Assembly (NCBI GenBank): GCA_947685225.1
Contig: CANTUV010000024.1
Location: 18,432,001 to 18,496,000 of the forward strand
Direction: 5' to 3'
DNA length: 64,000 nucleotides
From: Garcia nutans
Lineage: Eukaryota; Streptophyta; Magnoliopsida; Malpighiales; Euphorbiaceae
Under the pieces are notes generated by a model. It saw only the letters and a program-made list of their open reading frames with translations. It was not told where the DNA came from and did no database searches. Shown here one piece after another: positions 1 to 12,289 of the stretch; within the stretch, counting starts at the first letter, position 1; the number at the start of each line of letters is the position of its first letter. A program made the translations under genes and the position numbers.

Positions 1-700
1 TCCATCATCTCTTCAATCTAACCTTAGAATCATTGTTAACTACCCAAAATAATATCATACACACCAATTCCAACAATTATAACATACTACATAAAAATCC
101 AAACTCTCACATAATCTAAATTTCCAAGGAATTCAAAGAAAAGAGATGAAAACTTACTAATTTTGGTGGAAATCACCAAAAATCCACTTGAAACTTGTTA
201 ATTCCTTCAATTTATGGAGTATGACAGAAGCAAAATACTTGGTCTTCAATCATCCATGGAAGCCACATTCTTGAGAAGCAGAAGAAGAAGAAGAAGAAGA
301 AGAAGACTTTTAAATATTCTTTCTTTTTCATCTTTTTTTTAACCACATATATATATATATATTAAAATAATTTAATATTTAATTATTTAATTATTTTTTT
401 AATAAATTAAAAGTCTTAATTTCCCTCTTCCATTCAAAATTAATTTATTTTTGAATTATTTTATTAATTTTGAATTTATAAGATTTAATTACCAAAATAC
501 CCTTTTCTTTTAAAAAGTGTTGACTTTTATAAATGTTATATATATTTTTTGCATATATATCACATATATATTCCACTTTTTCAATTAAAATCCCTTCATT
601 TTTTATTTAAAACTATTAATTTAATTTATTCTTTTAAATTATAATTTACTTTGTCCAATTTTCCAAAATTAGAAATTTTCAAAAAAATTTGGATGTTACA
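1..700 (-). repeat. Tek-A 3' LTR, partial (U3 side)
   Basis: These 700 bases match 7831-8529 closely, including an AAG microsatellite (about 276-306) and the terminal TGTTACA. The LTR end at 700 is set by the following PPT. The remaining roughly 2.2 kb of this LTR lies left of the window. Confidence 0.9.
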
Positions 701-716
701 ATTCTCTCCCCCTAAA
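701..716 (-). other. Tek-A polypurine tract
   Basis: On the minus strand this reads TTTTAGGGGGAGAGAAT immediately before the LTR terminus TGTAACATCC. It is the expected plus-strand primer for reverse transcription. Tek-F has the same feature at 47355-47372. Confidence 0.8.
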
Positions 717-745
717 ACAAATTTCGTCCCCGAAATTACCTATCC

Positions 746-2098
746 TCAAGTCTGGAACAAATGGGGAAACTGACTCTGTATTGCCTGCTCACTTTCTCAT
801 GTCGCCTCCTCAGTGGCATGATTCCTCCAAAGGACTTTCACAAGTGGCACCCTCTTATTCCTCAATTCATTAACCTCTCGTGCCAAAATCGCCACTGGTT
901 CTTCCTCGTAAGTCAGATCTGGACTCACCTCAATGGACTCCACTGACAAGGTATGAGATGGGTCAGACCTATATCTCTGAAGCATCGAGACATGGAAAAC
1001 ATTATGTATTCGATCCAACTCAGGCGGCAAAGCTAGTCTATAAGCCACTGGACCAACTCTCTCCAACACCTCATATGGTCCTATGAAACGAGGACTCAAC
1101 TTCCCTTTGAGGCCAAATCTCAAAATCTTTTTCCATGGAGACACCTTCAGAAACACTTTATGTCCCACACTGAACTCTATGTCTCTTTTCTTTAAATCTG
1201 AATAAGATTTCTGTCGGTCTGAAGCTGCTTTCAAACGACTCCGAATCACCTTCACTTTCTCCTCTGTTTCCTTAATCAAATCAGGACCAACCAGTTTACC
1301 TTCTCCAACTTCATCCAAACACAAAGGTGTCCTGCATCTCCTGCCATATAAAGCCTCATAAGGAGTCATCCCAATACTCGACTGATGACTATTGTTATAA
1401 GCAAATTCAATTAATGGCAAAAATCTGTCCCAATTCCCAGTAAAATCAATGATACAACTCCTCAACATATCCTCCAAAATCTGTATCACTCTCTCTGACT
1501 GTCCATCTGTCTGAGGATGGAAAGCAGTACTAAAATGCAATCGAGAACCCAGAGCATTACGCAAACTCTTCCAAAACCTCGAAGTAAACCGGGGATCTCG
1601 ATCCGACACCAAAGAAACTAGGACTCCATGCAACCTGACTATCTCATTAATATACAGCTCAGCCAACCTCTCAAGAGAATAATCCATCCGAACTGGAAGA
1701 AAATGAGTTGTCTTCATCATCTGATCAACTATCACCCAAATTGCATCGTGCTTCTTCTGAGTCAAAGGTAGTCCATTCACAAAATCCATTGTCACTTGCT
1801 CCCATTTCCACTCTAGCACTGATAAAGGTTGGAGCAATCCTGAAGGAACTTGGTGCTCAGCCTTCACTTTCTGGCAAGTGAGACATCTGGATACAAACTC
1901 TGCTATGTCCCTCTTCATACCTGACCACCAATAATGTCGCTTCAAGTCTTGATACATCTTGGTACTCCCAGGGTGAATAGCAGAAAGTGACTGATGTGCT
2001 TCCTCTAATATCATTCTTTTCAATTCTGCATCATCAGGAATACACAATCTATCTCTGTACCATAGACTGCCATCATTCCTCACATAAAAGTCTCGACT
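746..2098 (-). pseudogene. pol: Tek-A integrase with C-terminal chromodomain (broken)
   Basis: This is the integrase end of pol, which inserts element cDNA into the host chromosome. The N-terminal zinc-binding HHCC region is visible (AHQSLSAIHPG, then CLTCQ). The catalytic core has all three acidic residues: D in TMDFVNGLP, D in SLVSDRDPRF, and E in DGQSERVIQ, with exactly 35 residues between the last two. A GPY/F module (FIGPYEVLERVGP) and a chromodomain-like tail (EEEPVAILAREVNELRNK) follow. A TAG at 2099-2101 separates it in frame from RNase H. A TGG-to-TGA change at about 794-796 removes the last tryptophan-containing stretch of the chromodomain; the original stop is near 746-748. The core itself looks intact. 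Confidence 0.9.
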
Positions 2099-3480
2099 CT
2101 ACCCCATCTGACAAACCAACATAATTTTTTGAATTTTCTCATCTGCTAATTGAGCCTCCCTAATATGATCCAACAAGACTGGCCTCAACTGCAACTGAGC
2201 CATCAAAGCACCATCATCAGAAGACTCAAATCTAGCATGCAATGCTCTCAACTCAACAAGCAACGAGAGTGAATAAGCAGTCAAACCTGCCAAAGATTTC
2301 TGACTCAAGGCATCAACAACAACATTTGCCTTACCGGGATGATAATCAATCAAACAGTTGTAGTCTTTAATCAACTCTAACCACCGCCTCTGCCGAAGAT
2401 TCAGCTCTCTCTGAACACCCAAGTATTTTAAACTCTTGTGATCTGTATAAATGAAACACTTTTCCCCATACAAATAATGCCGCCAAATCTTCAAGGTAAA
2501 GACTATTGCTGCTAATTCCAAATCATGCGTTGGATAATTCAACTCATGCAGTTTCAACTGTCTAGAGGCATAAGCAATGACTCTACCCTCCTGTATCAAA
2601 ACACAACCTAAACCATTGTGTGAAGCATCATTGTATATCACATATGGTTTACCTTCCACAGGCAGGGTAAGGACAGGAGCTTGAGTTAACATCTCTCTCA
2701 GCTGCTCAAAACTCACCTGACACCGATCTGTCCACACAAATTTAACTCCTTTCCAAAGTAATCTTGTGAGTGGTGTAGCTATTATAGAAAAACCCTTCAC
2801 AAACCGACGATAATAGCCTACCAATCCCATAAAACTTCTAACCTCTGTCACAGTCTTTGGTGGACTCCAATTCAAGATAGCCTCAATTTTACTCAGATCA
2901 ACTCTAATACCCTCTGCTAAAACCACAAGACCAAGAAAAGCTACCTAATCAAGCCAGAACTCACACTTATACAGTTTACATACAACTGCTTTTTCTCTCA
3001 GAGTCTGCAATACGATCCGTAAATGCCTATCATGATCCTCCTCATTATGCGAATACACCAAGATGTCATCAATGAAGACTACCACAAACTGATCCAAATA
3101 TGGTCTGAATACCCTGTTCATCAAATCCATAAAAGCTGCTGGTGCATTTGTCAATCCAAAGGGCATCACCAGAAACTCATAATGCCCATACCTCGTACGA
3201 AAAGCTGTCTTGGGTACATCCACATCTCTGACTCTCAACTGATGGTACCCTGATCTCAGATCAATCTTAGAGAATACTGCTACTCATTTCAACTGATCAA
3301 AGAGATCATCGGCAAAGGATACTTGTTCTTGATGGTCACCTTATTCAACTGCCTATAATTAATACACAATCTCATGGTGCCATCCTTCTTCTTCACAAAC
3401 AACACAGGCGCTCCCCACGGGGACACACTAGGGCGGACAATCCCTTTATCCAATAACTCCTGCAACTGCACACTCTCTCA
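2099..3480 (-). pseudogene. pol: Tek-A reverse transcriptase and RNase H (broken)
   Basis: This part of pol copies element RNA into DNA. RT motifs include FVKKKDGTMRLCINYRQLNK, MPFGLTNAPAAF and the catalytic FIDDILVYS. RNase H follows, with acidic residues in YNDASHNG, DLELAAIVF, YTDHKSLKYL and VVDALSQK. The frame is broken twice, near 3475 and near 3300, and the second shift restores the original frame. An in-frame TAG lies at 2945-2947 (CAG to TAG by comparison with Tek-F). The element therefore could not express RT. Confidence 0.9.
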
Positions 3481-4138
3481 ACTCAGCGGGTGCCATCCGA
3501 TAAGGGGTAATAGAGATAGGAGTGGTACCAAGCAACAAATTGATACCAAACTCCACTTCTCTCTCAGGAGGTACCCCTAGCAACTCATCAGGGAAAACAT
3601 CTGGAAACTCGGCAACTGTGGGTATACTTTCAAACAGGGATCCCACTACTCTAGTATCTACAACATGAGCAAGATAAGCCTCACATCCCTTTCGAATCAT
3701 CCTCCCAGCTGAAACAGCTGAAACAAACATAGATGAAAGATACCTCTGCTCACTAGATACTATAACATCCCTATCATCCCATGTTCTCAAAGTGACACAT
3801 TTCTTCTGACAGTCTACCACAGCCCCATTCTTGGATAACCAATCCATTCCCAAAATCAGATCATATTCCCTAAAAGGTATCTCAATCAGGTCACCGAGAA
3901 ACTCCTCATCCTGAACAACAATTGGATTATCTCGATGCACCCTGCTCACCATAACACTATGCCCTAAAGGATTTGTCACCAAGACATCAAATCCTAGGGA
4001 CTTAGAATGCAATTCAGACACAGGCAAGATGGATGCACTTATGTATGAATGCGTAGATCTAGGATCTAATAGAGCAAGGACTGAAATACCAAATAAAGAA
4101 AATGTACCCGCAATGATGGCTGAAGCATCCGACTGCCT
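3446..4138 (-). pseudogene. pol: Tek-A aspartic protease (active-site change)
   Basis: This is a retropepsin-like domain between the zinc knuckle and RT, expected to cleave the Gag-Pol polyprotein. The flap and core-like motif YDLILGMDWLSKNGA is present, followed by the linker leading to RT (TPISITPYRMAPAELRE). The active-site region reads LLDPRSTHSYIS, whereas Tek-F has LIDPGSTHSYIS, so the catalytic-loop glycine is replaced by arginine. An in-frame TAG separates this part from gag at about 4139-4141. Confidence 0.82.
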
Positions 4139-5380
4139 CTACATCACATAAACCCGCTGAGATGGCCCATCCTCATCTGGCCTACTGCCTCCGGATGTAG
4201 AGCCTCCTCTTTGACTAAACCCAGGGTGACCACCTCTACTAAAACCTCTGACATTGGGTCGAGAAGATGCAATATCTGCTTGCCTAACCTCTGGTGGCTC
4301 AGGACAATCTCTGATAAAATGGTCTGATGACCTACATCTAAAACACACTCCCGAAGCACCTCTCCACTAGCAGACAACTCCGTGTACTCTACCACAATGA
4401 ACGCAAGTAGGTGGAGTAGGTCTCTGAGCCACTGGGGTCGAAGCACTAGCCACTAAAATTGCAGGTCTCTGTCTCTGTCTCTGCTACTGTACTAACCTGC
4501 CAAACTGCCCCTACTCCTACTAAACCTCTGAAAATGTCCCCCTCGACCTCTCTTCACTAATGAAGACCCTGCCTCACTCTAGGGTCTCCTAACTCTGGTC
4601 TCCTCAACCCTGGCAGTTGCTGCAAGATTCTGCGCCTTCTCAACACTCCTAGCAACTACAACTAACTGGGAGAAATTCTGATACCGAGAGCCTACAATGA
4701 TGCACATGATAGAGGGTCTCAGTCCCTCCTCAAACCTCCTATACCTGTCAAACTCGTCAGAAATGATCCCACCAGCATAGTGACTCAACTGGATAAACTC
4801 GATCTCATACTCGGTCACTGTCCTAGTATCCTGTCTCAGACTCAAAAATTCCATATTCTTTGCATCTTTATACTCTCTTGAAGTATACTTCTGCTCAAAT
4901 TCCCGCAGGAAATCATCATACGTCAGAACTGGTGGATCATCCAGAGCATGTGGAACCGTCTTCCACCAATCATATGCATCTCTCTGCAGAAGAGATCTGG
5001 CATAATCAAACTTCTCTTCTGGACTAGCCTGTAACTGAATAAATATCCTCTGAACCCTGTCTAGCCACTGCTCTGCTATAGCAGGGTCTGTAGTACCAAC
5101 AAAGTCCTCAACCCCATACTTTCTCAGTTTGTCATACTGCCTCACCTGTGGCTGTGGCTGTGGCTGTGGCTGTGGCTGTGGCGGCTGCGGAACTGGAGCC
5201 TACATCAACAACTCTACCATATGCCATACCCAAGCCAGGCAGAACCTCATCAGCTGCTGGTCTCACAGGTATAGAAATAGACGCCTCACCAGCATATACA
5301 ACTCTAGCTCCATCTCTACCTTCATCTGGAGCCACACTCTCTGCACTACCCTCAGCAGCCTGATGCGGCCGAGACGCCAT
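4139..5380 (-). pseudogene. gag: Tek-A Gag: capsid and CCHC zinc knuckle (broken)
   Basis: Gag builds the cytoplasmic particle and binds element RNA. The ATG at 5378-5380 fits the homologous Tek-F start. Order: acidic N-terminus, a Pro-Gln repeat region, a retrotransposon capsid domain (AEQWLDRVQRIF, DAYDWWKTVP, FLREFEQKYTS, MEFLSLRQ, FEEGLRPSI), then a CX2CX4HX4C knuckle (CFRCRSSDHFIRDC, about 4300-4345) and an RGG-like glycine/arginine stretch. Frameshifts lie near 5210 and between 4350 and 4580. A stop precedes the knuckle and another ends it at 4139. The usual glycine in the knuckle is serine. Confidence 0.85.
5147..5182 (-). repeat. Hexanucleotide repeat encoding Pro-Gln in gag
   Basis: About five copies of TGTGGC on the plus strand (CCACAG on the coding strand) lie between the Gag N-terminus and the capsid. 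In frame they give alternating Pro-Gln. Tek-F has only a short PPPPQPQ stretch here, so the tract expanded in this copy or its parent. Confidence 0.85.
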
Positions 5381-5530
5381 AACTACCTATATCTGCAAAC
5401 AAAGTAGAAAATACTATATCAGAGATCAGAAACTGCCAGTGCCAATGCATGTATTATAATTAAAAAATATTTTTCAAATCCCCCATTTTCTCTCTCTATC
5501 ATCCCCACCTAGGTCGAGAACCTCAAACCT

Positions 5531-5543
5531 AGGCTCTGATACT
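5531..5543 (-). other. Tek-A primer binding site for initiator tRNA-Met (one mismatch)
   Basis: The minus strand reads TAGTATCAGAGCC eight bases inside the LTR. The plant initiator tRNA-Met complement is TGGTATCAGAGC, and Tek-F retains it exactly. The second base is changed here. Confidence 0.85.
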
Positions 5544-5551
5544 AAAACAAA

Positions 5552-8529
5552 TGTAACACCCTTATACCCTATATACGTACAAAACATATTTCTAGCATAT
5601 GTAAAATACGCATATACGGTACTAAAATGTCACAGACGGATTTACTAATTTTTTTTTTCATTTTCAACTAAAAATTTCAAATTCTAAATATATAAAAATT
5701 AAATAGAATATAAATATTATTTACTTGTTATAAGACCCAAAATAAATAATATATATAAAAATCTCTGGAAAAAATTCGCCAAAGTTTTGTCTGTATTTTT
5801 TATATTTAGCAATTACTCAACCTGCAAAAAGAAAACAATCCCAATAATTTCCAATCACCCTCTCAACCATACTTCTCAATTTCACCAATTTTCTCAAACA
5901 TTTGTACATATAGATATATATAATTTAAAACACACTTACTCTCCCATTTCAAATACATTGACCCAAACATTCTTTATAATATACAATACGTAAAATTCAA
6001 AACATAATATATTATGCATAAAACTCAAAATGTACAATAACATAAAAATATATACATATTGCTGGCAGTGTTTCTGATCTAGATAACAACTCTACAAGCT
6101 CAACTACAAGTCTAGACCCGACCTGGTCTAGAAGAACTCTCTGGCTCAACTGGGTCTACCCTATCACCTGCGAGATGGAAACAATCGCGCTAAGCCGAAG
6201 CCTAGTGGTACAAACTTTGATAATAATAATATAACTCAATGCAATACCAAATGCACAATGCATATAAATGTCACATAAATCCACTTTCTTATATTTTTCA
6301 AATAATTCATAAGCACAACTCATAATATTATATTACTCAATTGTATCATAATTCATAATTCACAGTAAAACAAAGACAAGCATGGGCCCAAAAAGGATCT
6401 AATATGCTATTCAAATTTCAGAGTTACTGCTTTGGTCCATAATGACACCATGTGTCTAGCCCCGTAGGCAATATATATATCCATGGATAATCTAACAGCC
6501 CCAGTCTCTTGGACCTCAACCCGGCTAGACCCTCAGGCCCCAATATCTTGGTCCTCAACCCGGCTAGACTGCTACAGTTTTTTAGGCTTACGACCTAGTC
6601 TTTTCACCCCAAAAGCATCATATTTATCAGCTGGCCTGGCTTACGACCCAGTCTTTTCACCATTCCAGCGTATAGCCCGTAGGCAATCATAGGCATGCCG
6701 CCAAACTCAGAACTCTGAAAATTGAATAACATACTAGGCACACAATTTATTAATTTTTCTCATTATTAATCTCTTTCTTTTTGTCACATATTCAATCTAG
6801 GCACATTGCCTTATTTTCACATTTTTTTTTTTCTCATTTTTCACATCTTTCTCATTTTTCTCACTTTTCTCATTTTTATCAAAATCAATTCCTTTCATTA
6901 TTACACATATCTCATTTTTGCATTCACAACACATTACCCAATTACTTTGGGTATTTTCACATGTTACACAAATTAGCCATTATCAATGGCTTTTCACAAT
7001 GCATTTAACACATATATGACATTACAAATGTCATAGCATATTATTCATACACAATCAATGAACCAAGTAGCTTAACACATTTTTCAACCAAAATGTGTTA
7101 AGTCCAAATGTTATGCAAATATAAACATTATATTCAAAGTTTGTACATACCTCCACTAGCAACCCAAAGCAAGCTAAAAACAACCTTCAATCCAATCTTT
7201 CTAACTTGTCCTTCACCACTTGGATGAAGCAAATCAATCTCCCTCAATGCATAAACTAAATGTGATAGCAAATAATCATTTAGTATCACTTTTAATGGCA
7301 TTTCCAACATTAAATCATAATTACACATCACTCCTACAAATTTCCAAAAATTTAGCCTTTCCTTACTTCAACATTAGAATTCTATTCTACTACAATTAAA
7401 TTAGTGTTTTAAGTTTATTTATATTATTAAAAACATATTTTAATACATATAAATCATTTACATTATAAAAATACACTCTTATACACAAAATCTCAAAAAT
7501 GGCATAACCTCCCCCCATTGAAGGTTTTCCATTCCAACACAATCCATTACTCATTCCAAGCTTATATTCATCACTTTTAACACTAAACAACATGCTTAAA
7601 CAAATAAAATCACATAATTCAACCACTTTGGAAAATCACTTTTCCAAAACCCTAAATCTCCACTTCCATTCTCAAACTCTAACCCAACACTAACAAATCC
7701 AATATTTGACTTTAAAATACTTGTTTATGAATCAAAACAACTCATTTGGAATCAATTTGCACAATTAAAATTTATGTTTTCAAAACCCCAAAAATCCATA
7801 ACCCTAAATTCTCTCTCTTCACCATTCTTTAACCAAACTCCATCATCTCTTCAATCTAACCTTAGAATCATTGTTAACTACCCAAAATAACATCATACAC
7901 ACCAATTCCAACAATTATAACATACTACATAAAAATCCAAACTCTCACATAATCTAAATTTCCAAGGAATTCAAAGAAAAGAGATGGAAACTTACTAATT
8001 TTGGTGGAAATCACCAAAAATCCACTTGAAACTTGTTAATTCCTTCAATTTATGGAGTATGGAAGAAGCAAAATCCTTGGTCTTCAATCATCCATGGAAG
8101 CCACGTTCTTGAGAAGAAGAAGAAGAAGAAGAAGAAGAAGACTTTTAAATATTCTTTCCTTTTCATCTTTTTTTTAACCACATATATATATATTAAAATA
8201 ATTTAATATTTAATTATTTAATTATTTTTTTAATAAATTAAAAGTCTTAATTTTCCTCTTCCATTCAAAATTAATTTGTTTTTGAATTATTTTATTAATT
8301 TTGAATTTATAAGATTTAATTACCAAAATACCCTTTTCTTTTAAAAAGTGTTGACTTTTATAAATGTTATATATATTTTGCATATATATCACATATATAT
8401 TCCACTTTTTCATTTAAAATCCCTTCATTTTTTATTTAAAACTATTAATTTAATTTATCCTTTTAAATTATAATTTATTTTGTCCAATTTTCCAAAATTA
8501 GAAATTTTCAAAAAATTTTGGTTGTTACA
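5552..8529 (-). repeat. Tek-A 5' LTR, complete, 2978 bp
   Basis: On the plus strand it runs TGTAACACCC...TTTGGTTGTTACA. It contains short internal duplications, with CTCAACCCGGCTAGAC and CTTACGACC-CAGTCTTTTCACC each twice (6500-6665), a TTCTCATTTTTCAC-rich pyrimidine tract (6810-6880) and an AAG microsatellite (8113-8142). A conserved block around 6166-6235 recurs in all Tekay-type LTRs of the window and is probably near the R region. Splice-like signals are described in the findings. Confidence 0.9.
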
Positions 8530-9106
8530 TATTCGCTCTCGTTGCTTGTTAAGTTGAGGGCGTTACATGCCAGATTTGAGTCTTGTGATAATGGTGTATT
8601 GATGGCTCAATTGCATTTGAGACCAGTGTTGTTGGATTAGGTTAGGAAAGCCTAGTTGAAAGATGAAAAGATCTAGAAGATTGTGCTAGATTGGCCAAAG
8701 GGGGAGAGTCGAGACTTTCATGCAAGAGATGATGGCAGTCTATGGTGCAGAGATAGGTTGTGCATTTCTGATGATGCAAGATTAAAGAGGATGATATTAG
8801 AGGAAGCACATAAGTCAGTTTATGCTAAACACCCCAGTAGTACCAAGATATATCAGGATTTGAAATAATATTATTGGTGGCAGGTATGAAGAGGGACATA
8901 GCAGAATTTGTATCTAGATGTCTCACTTGCCAGAAAGTGAAGGCTGAACACCAAGTTCCTTCAGGGTTGCTTCAGCCATTATCAGTACCAGAGTGGAAAT
9001 GGGAGCGAGTAACGATGAATTTTGTGACTGGACTACCTTTGATCCAAAAGAAGAATGATGCAATCTGCGTGATAGTTGATCAGATGATGAAGACTGCTCA
9101 TTTTTC
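8530..9106 (+). pseudogene. pol: Tek-B pol fragment: RNase H tail and integrase N-terminus
   Basis: Translation matches the Tek-A and Tek-F pol from SLSLLVKLRALHARFES through the integrase HHCC region (EEAHKSVYAKHPSS, CLTCQKVK) to CVIVDQMMKTAHF. Two or more in-frame stops and a frameshift at about 8871-8878 are present. The first catalytic aspartate is lost (MNFVTG instead of MDFVTG). The left end is the Tek-A insertion point. The right end jumps directly into the middle of an LTR, so the rest of the integrase and the U3 start were deleted. Confidence 0.85.
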
Positions 9107-11196
9107 ATTAGGGCTCGAAGGATTTAAGAGAGAATTTAGGGTTATGAAAAATTTGGACTTTTGGAATCATGTGTTTTAATTGGAAAAATTGATTCCAAAT
9201 GTGTTGTTTTAAATAAGGATTTTAAAGTCAAATGATAGATTTGGTTAAGTTTGGTTAGAGATTGAATGAGGTAGTGTGGAGTTTAGGGTTTTGAAAAGAG
9301 AATTTTTAAAGAATGGTGAATTGTTGAATTTTAATGTTTAAATCATGTTAATTCATGGTATTAGTGAAGGAAATAAGCTTGGATTAATAATTGGAATATG
9401 TTAAAATGAAGAACCTTCATTGGTGAAGGTTATGTCATTTTAGGGTTTTGAATAAGAGTGAATATTTAAGTAATGTGTATGAATGAAACATGTTAAAATA
9501 TGTTTTTAATAATATAAATACACTTAAAACACTAATTTAAATGGAATGGAATGGAATTCTAATGTTAAAGTAAGGAATGGCCAAATTTTTGGAATTTGTA
9601 GGAGTGATGTTTAATTAAGGTCTAATGTTGGAAATGCCTTAAAATGTGATATTAAATGAGTATATTTAATCACATTGTGTATAGGCATTAAGAAGAAGTG
9701 AATTGCTTAACCCTAGTGTTGAAGAGAAATTTGGAAGTGAAGATTGGTGGGAGATTTTAAGTTTGCATTTGAGTGCTTAGTGAGGTAAGTACATGCTTTG
9801 ATAGTTTTAAAGTGCTTACATTTAATTTTGGCTTAACACATTTTAAGTGGAAAATATGTTAAGATACTTGATCATTTGAAAGTCCACATACATTATGTTA
9901 TGGCATGTGAGTTGATGTGTATGCATTATAAGCATTGTGAAAAGCCATTCTAAAAGGCTAAATTGCATAGAATGTGAAATATGAGTAAATTGTGAAAATA
10001 ACCCAAAGTGTATGGGTGATATGATGATATGTTGAAATGAAATAACATTGATATGAATGAGAAAAATGGAAATATGTGTGAGGAATTAAGAATAGGAAAT
10101 ATGAAATAATTGTGTGTCTAGTATGTTATTCAATTTTCAGAGTTCTGTTTGGCAGCATGCCTAGAATGTAACAGTCCCTTGAAGCTGGGTTGGGTGTAGC
10201 CCTTGAAGCCTAGTTGGGAGGTTACATATGAGGTTATCCTCACTATTTGCCTTTGGGGCTAGATGCATGGCGTCACTATGATATGATTTGCCTTAGGAGC
10301 TAGACACTTGGTGTCAATTTGGACCGAAACAGTAACTCTAGAATTTGAATAATGTATTAGTTTATTGGGCCCATGCTTGTATGTGTGTTTGTGTGAATCA
10401 TAAACAAATGAAAAATTATGTTATTAAATTGAATGGAATACTACATTGTGGCATAGCATGCAAATGCATTATGCATTGGCATTGTGTTAAAGTTCTACCT
10501 TTATTAAAGTTTGTACTGCTATGCTTTTAGCTTAGTACTATTGTAATTTATCGCGTAGGTGACAAGGGAGATCCGGTCAAGCCGAGAGTTCTTCTAGATC
10601 GGGCTGAGTCTATATTTGAGGTTGCTCGTTGAGCAAATTTTGGACACATCAAGATCAAGCCTTGTGCCATCATGTATACATTTTATGTTTTTGTGCATTA
10701 TGAAATCATGTATATTATGTTTATGATTTTAAAGTATATGTATTATAAGTTATAAAGATTTTTGGATAAATTGTGTAGGATGGGTTTTTATATGTGCATT
10801 TTGGATATATATATATATATATATATGAATATGTATAAATGTTTTGAGAAAATGTGAAGAAATTGGGAACTTAAGGTAAAGGTGTGGTTTATTGTATATT
10901 GGAAGTGTTCTTTTTGCAGGTTGTGTAATTGATAAATTTTGGGATGTCCAAATTACAGACAAAACTCTGGTGAATTTTTTCAGAGATTTTCATATAAAAT
11001 GTTTATTTTGAGTTCCTACAATGAGTAAAGAATATTTATTTACTATTTAATTATATATATTTAAGTATTTGAAATTTTAAATCTGAAATGTAAAAATTTT
11101 TATTAAATTGGGTCGTGATATTTTTGTATCTTATACGGGTATTCTATATATACTGGATGTATGTATTATACGTGTATAGAATATAAGGGTGTTACA
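9107..11196 (+). repeat. Tek-B 3' LTR, 5'-truncated
   Basis: Plus-strand copy of the Tek-A LTR type, entering at GAGAGAATTTAGGGTTATG and ending ATAAGGGTGTTACA. It includes the conserved GTACYRCTARGC..GCTTAG block (10510-10560), a TA dinucleotide run (10806-10827) and the U5-side ACAGACAAAACTCTGG segment. About 0.9 kb of its U3 side is missing. Confidence 0.88.
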
Positions 11197-11298
11197 TTCT
11201 TTGGGTTTAGGCCCATATTCTTTAAGGCTCGGAGCCTAATAGTGTTGAAGTTGCAAGAACCATTCCACCGGGAGTGGGGGTGAAAATCCCCTCTCACA
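11197..11298 (+). repeat. T5: terminal 102 bp of a Tat-like LTR
   Basis: This stretch matches the last bases of the T2 LTR (39805-39907), reading GGTTTAGGCC, TTCCACCGGGAGTGGGGG and ending CTCTCACA. It is cut on its left by the Tek-B end, so Tek-B inserted into this LTR. No primer site follows, so it was a 3' or solo LTR. Confidence 0.8.
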
Positions 11299-12289
11299 CT
11301 CTTCAATTCTCTTCTTGAAATGGCCTAGCTAAAAATTCCTTGTTAATTAAGAGTGAATTTGAGCTCCCTCTCTAGGAACTAATTTTTAGACTACTCCTTT
11401 AGAACTCTCTAACCAACCATCCTCTTTCTCCTTTCATGAAATCCTCTTTTTAAAACCAAAAACTGAACCCTTTCAAAAAATAATAATCCCTCTTTCCCTT
11501 GTGCCATCTCCTTTTTGTCTCGTCTCTTTCCAACTTTCTAACCCTCTTTTATTTTAAAAACTCATCACTTCCTCTAATCCAGCCAACTTTCATGTAAGCC
11601 ACCTCTCTTTGTCTCTCTTTCCAGCTCATTTATCCACGTCAAAAACATTCTCCCAAAGGTCTGCTTGTATTTATCACACAAACATGGCTACTTTTTGGTT
11701 TGCCTTGGCCGTGTCTCCTAAGTTCTTCTTTGGACATGATCAAGACTTCTAAACTTGTTAAGCACTGCTTTAAATTTCTTCTTGCTTCTTTACAATGGAA
11801 AACAACCAAATTAACTCTTATCTTGGCCATGGCCAATGTGACATGGCCAAGACAAGTGAATGTGTCTAATTCTATATAAACTTCAAGTTCTTCTTGTGAG
11901 GGGCACAGCCAAGCTTCATGTTATCCTAGCCATGTCTCTTGTGACACGGCTAAGACGTGTGAATGTGTCCCATTCTATCAAAATTTCAATTCTTTCCTAT
12001 GAGAGACACAACTAAGACACTGAATGTGTTGAGTTCTTCCCAAATTTCTAGTCCTTCTAATGGGAGACATGGCTAAGCTTGAAGACATCTTGGTTGTGTT
12101 CAATATTCTTCTTTCCCAATTAGCTTCAATAAGTGAATTTTGTCATTTTAGCTCCATTTTATAAATGTTCATGCCTCACCTTAAATAAAAAAAACTCTTA
12201 AAGCAAATTCAATTAAACATCTTAGAAAAATAATAAAAAAAAAAAGTAAACAAAATTACCCTAAAACACATATAAAAATGATCATAATA
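11299..12289. other. Unassigned AT-rich flank, partly internally repeated
   Basis: No protein domain, RNA gene or LTR terminus is recognised. The first part (11299-11640) is pyrimidine-rich on the plus strand. The second part holds the degenerate repeat listed separately. It may be the U5 side of the divergent LTR that follows, or older flanking DNA. Confidence 0.4.
11838..12095. repeat. Degenerate tandem repeat of about 80-100 bp, three units
   Basis: The pattern ACAYGGCYAAGAC..GTGAATGTGTC, then TTCAA/GTTCTTC, then GAGRGRCAC recurs at about 11838, 11941 and 12018. The units are strongly diverged, so this is an old duplication. Confidence 0.6.

Larger units (their letters stand above)
1..8529 (-). 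mobile_element. Tek-A: Tekay-type Ty3/gypsy chromovirus, minus strand, left LTR cut by window edge
   Basis: Layout on the minus strand is 5' LTR (5552-8529), tRNA-Met primer site, gag-pol (about 5380-746), polypurine tract, and 3' LTR (1-700, truncated by the window start). Integrase followed by a chromodomain, and LTRs near 3 kb, are typical of the Tekay/Del chromovirus lineage. The coding region has several stops and frameshifts, so the copy cannot make its own proteins. Its right edge interrupts the Tek-B pol gene at 8530, so it inserted into Tek-B; the other flank is outside the window and the target duplication cannot be checked. Confidence 0.9.

Noticed and set aside
7134..7331. 61-65 codon frame coinciding with the predicted middle exon of the Tek-A LTR
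   Set aside because: The equivalent segments in Tek-B, Tek-G and the solo LTR contain stops, so coding is not supported although splicing may be.
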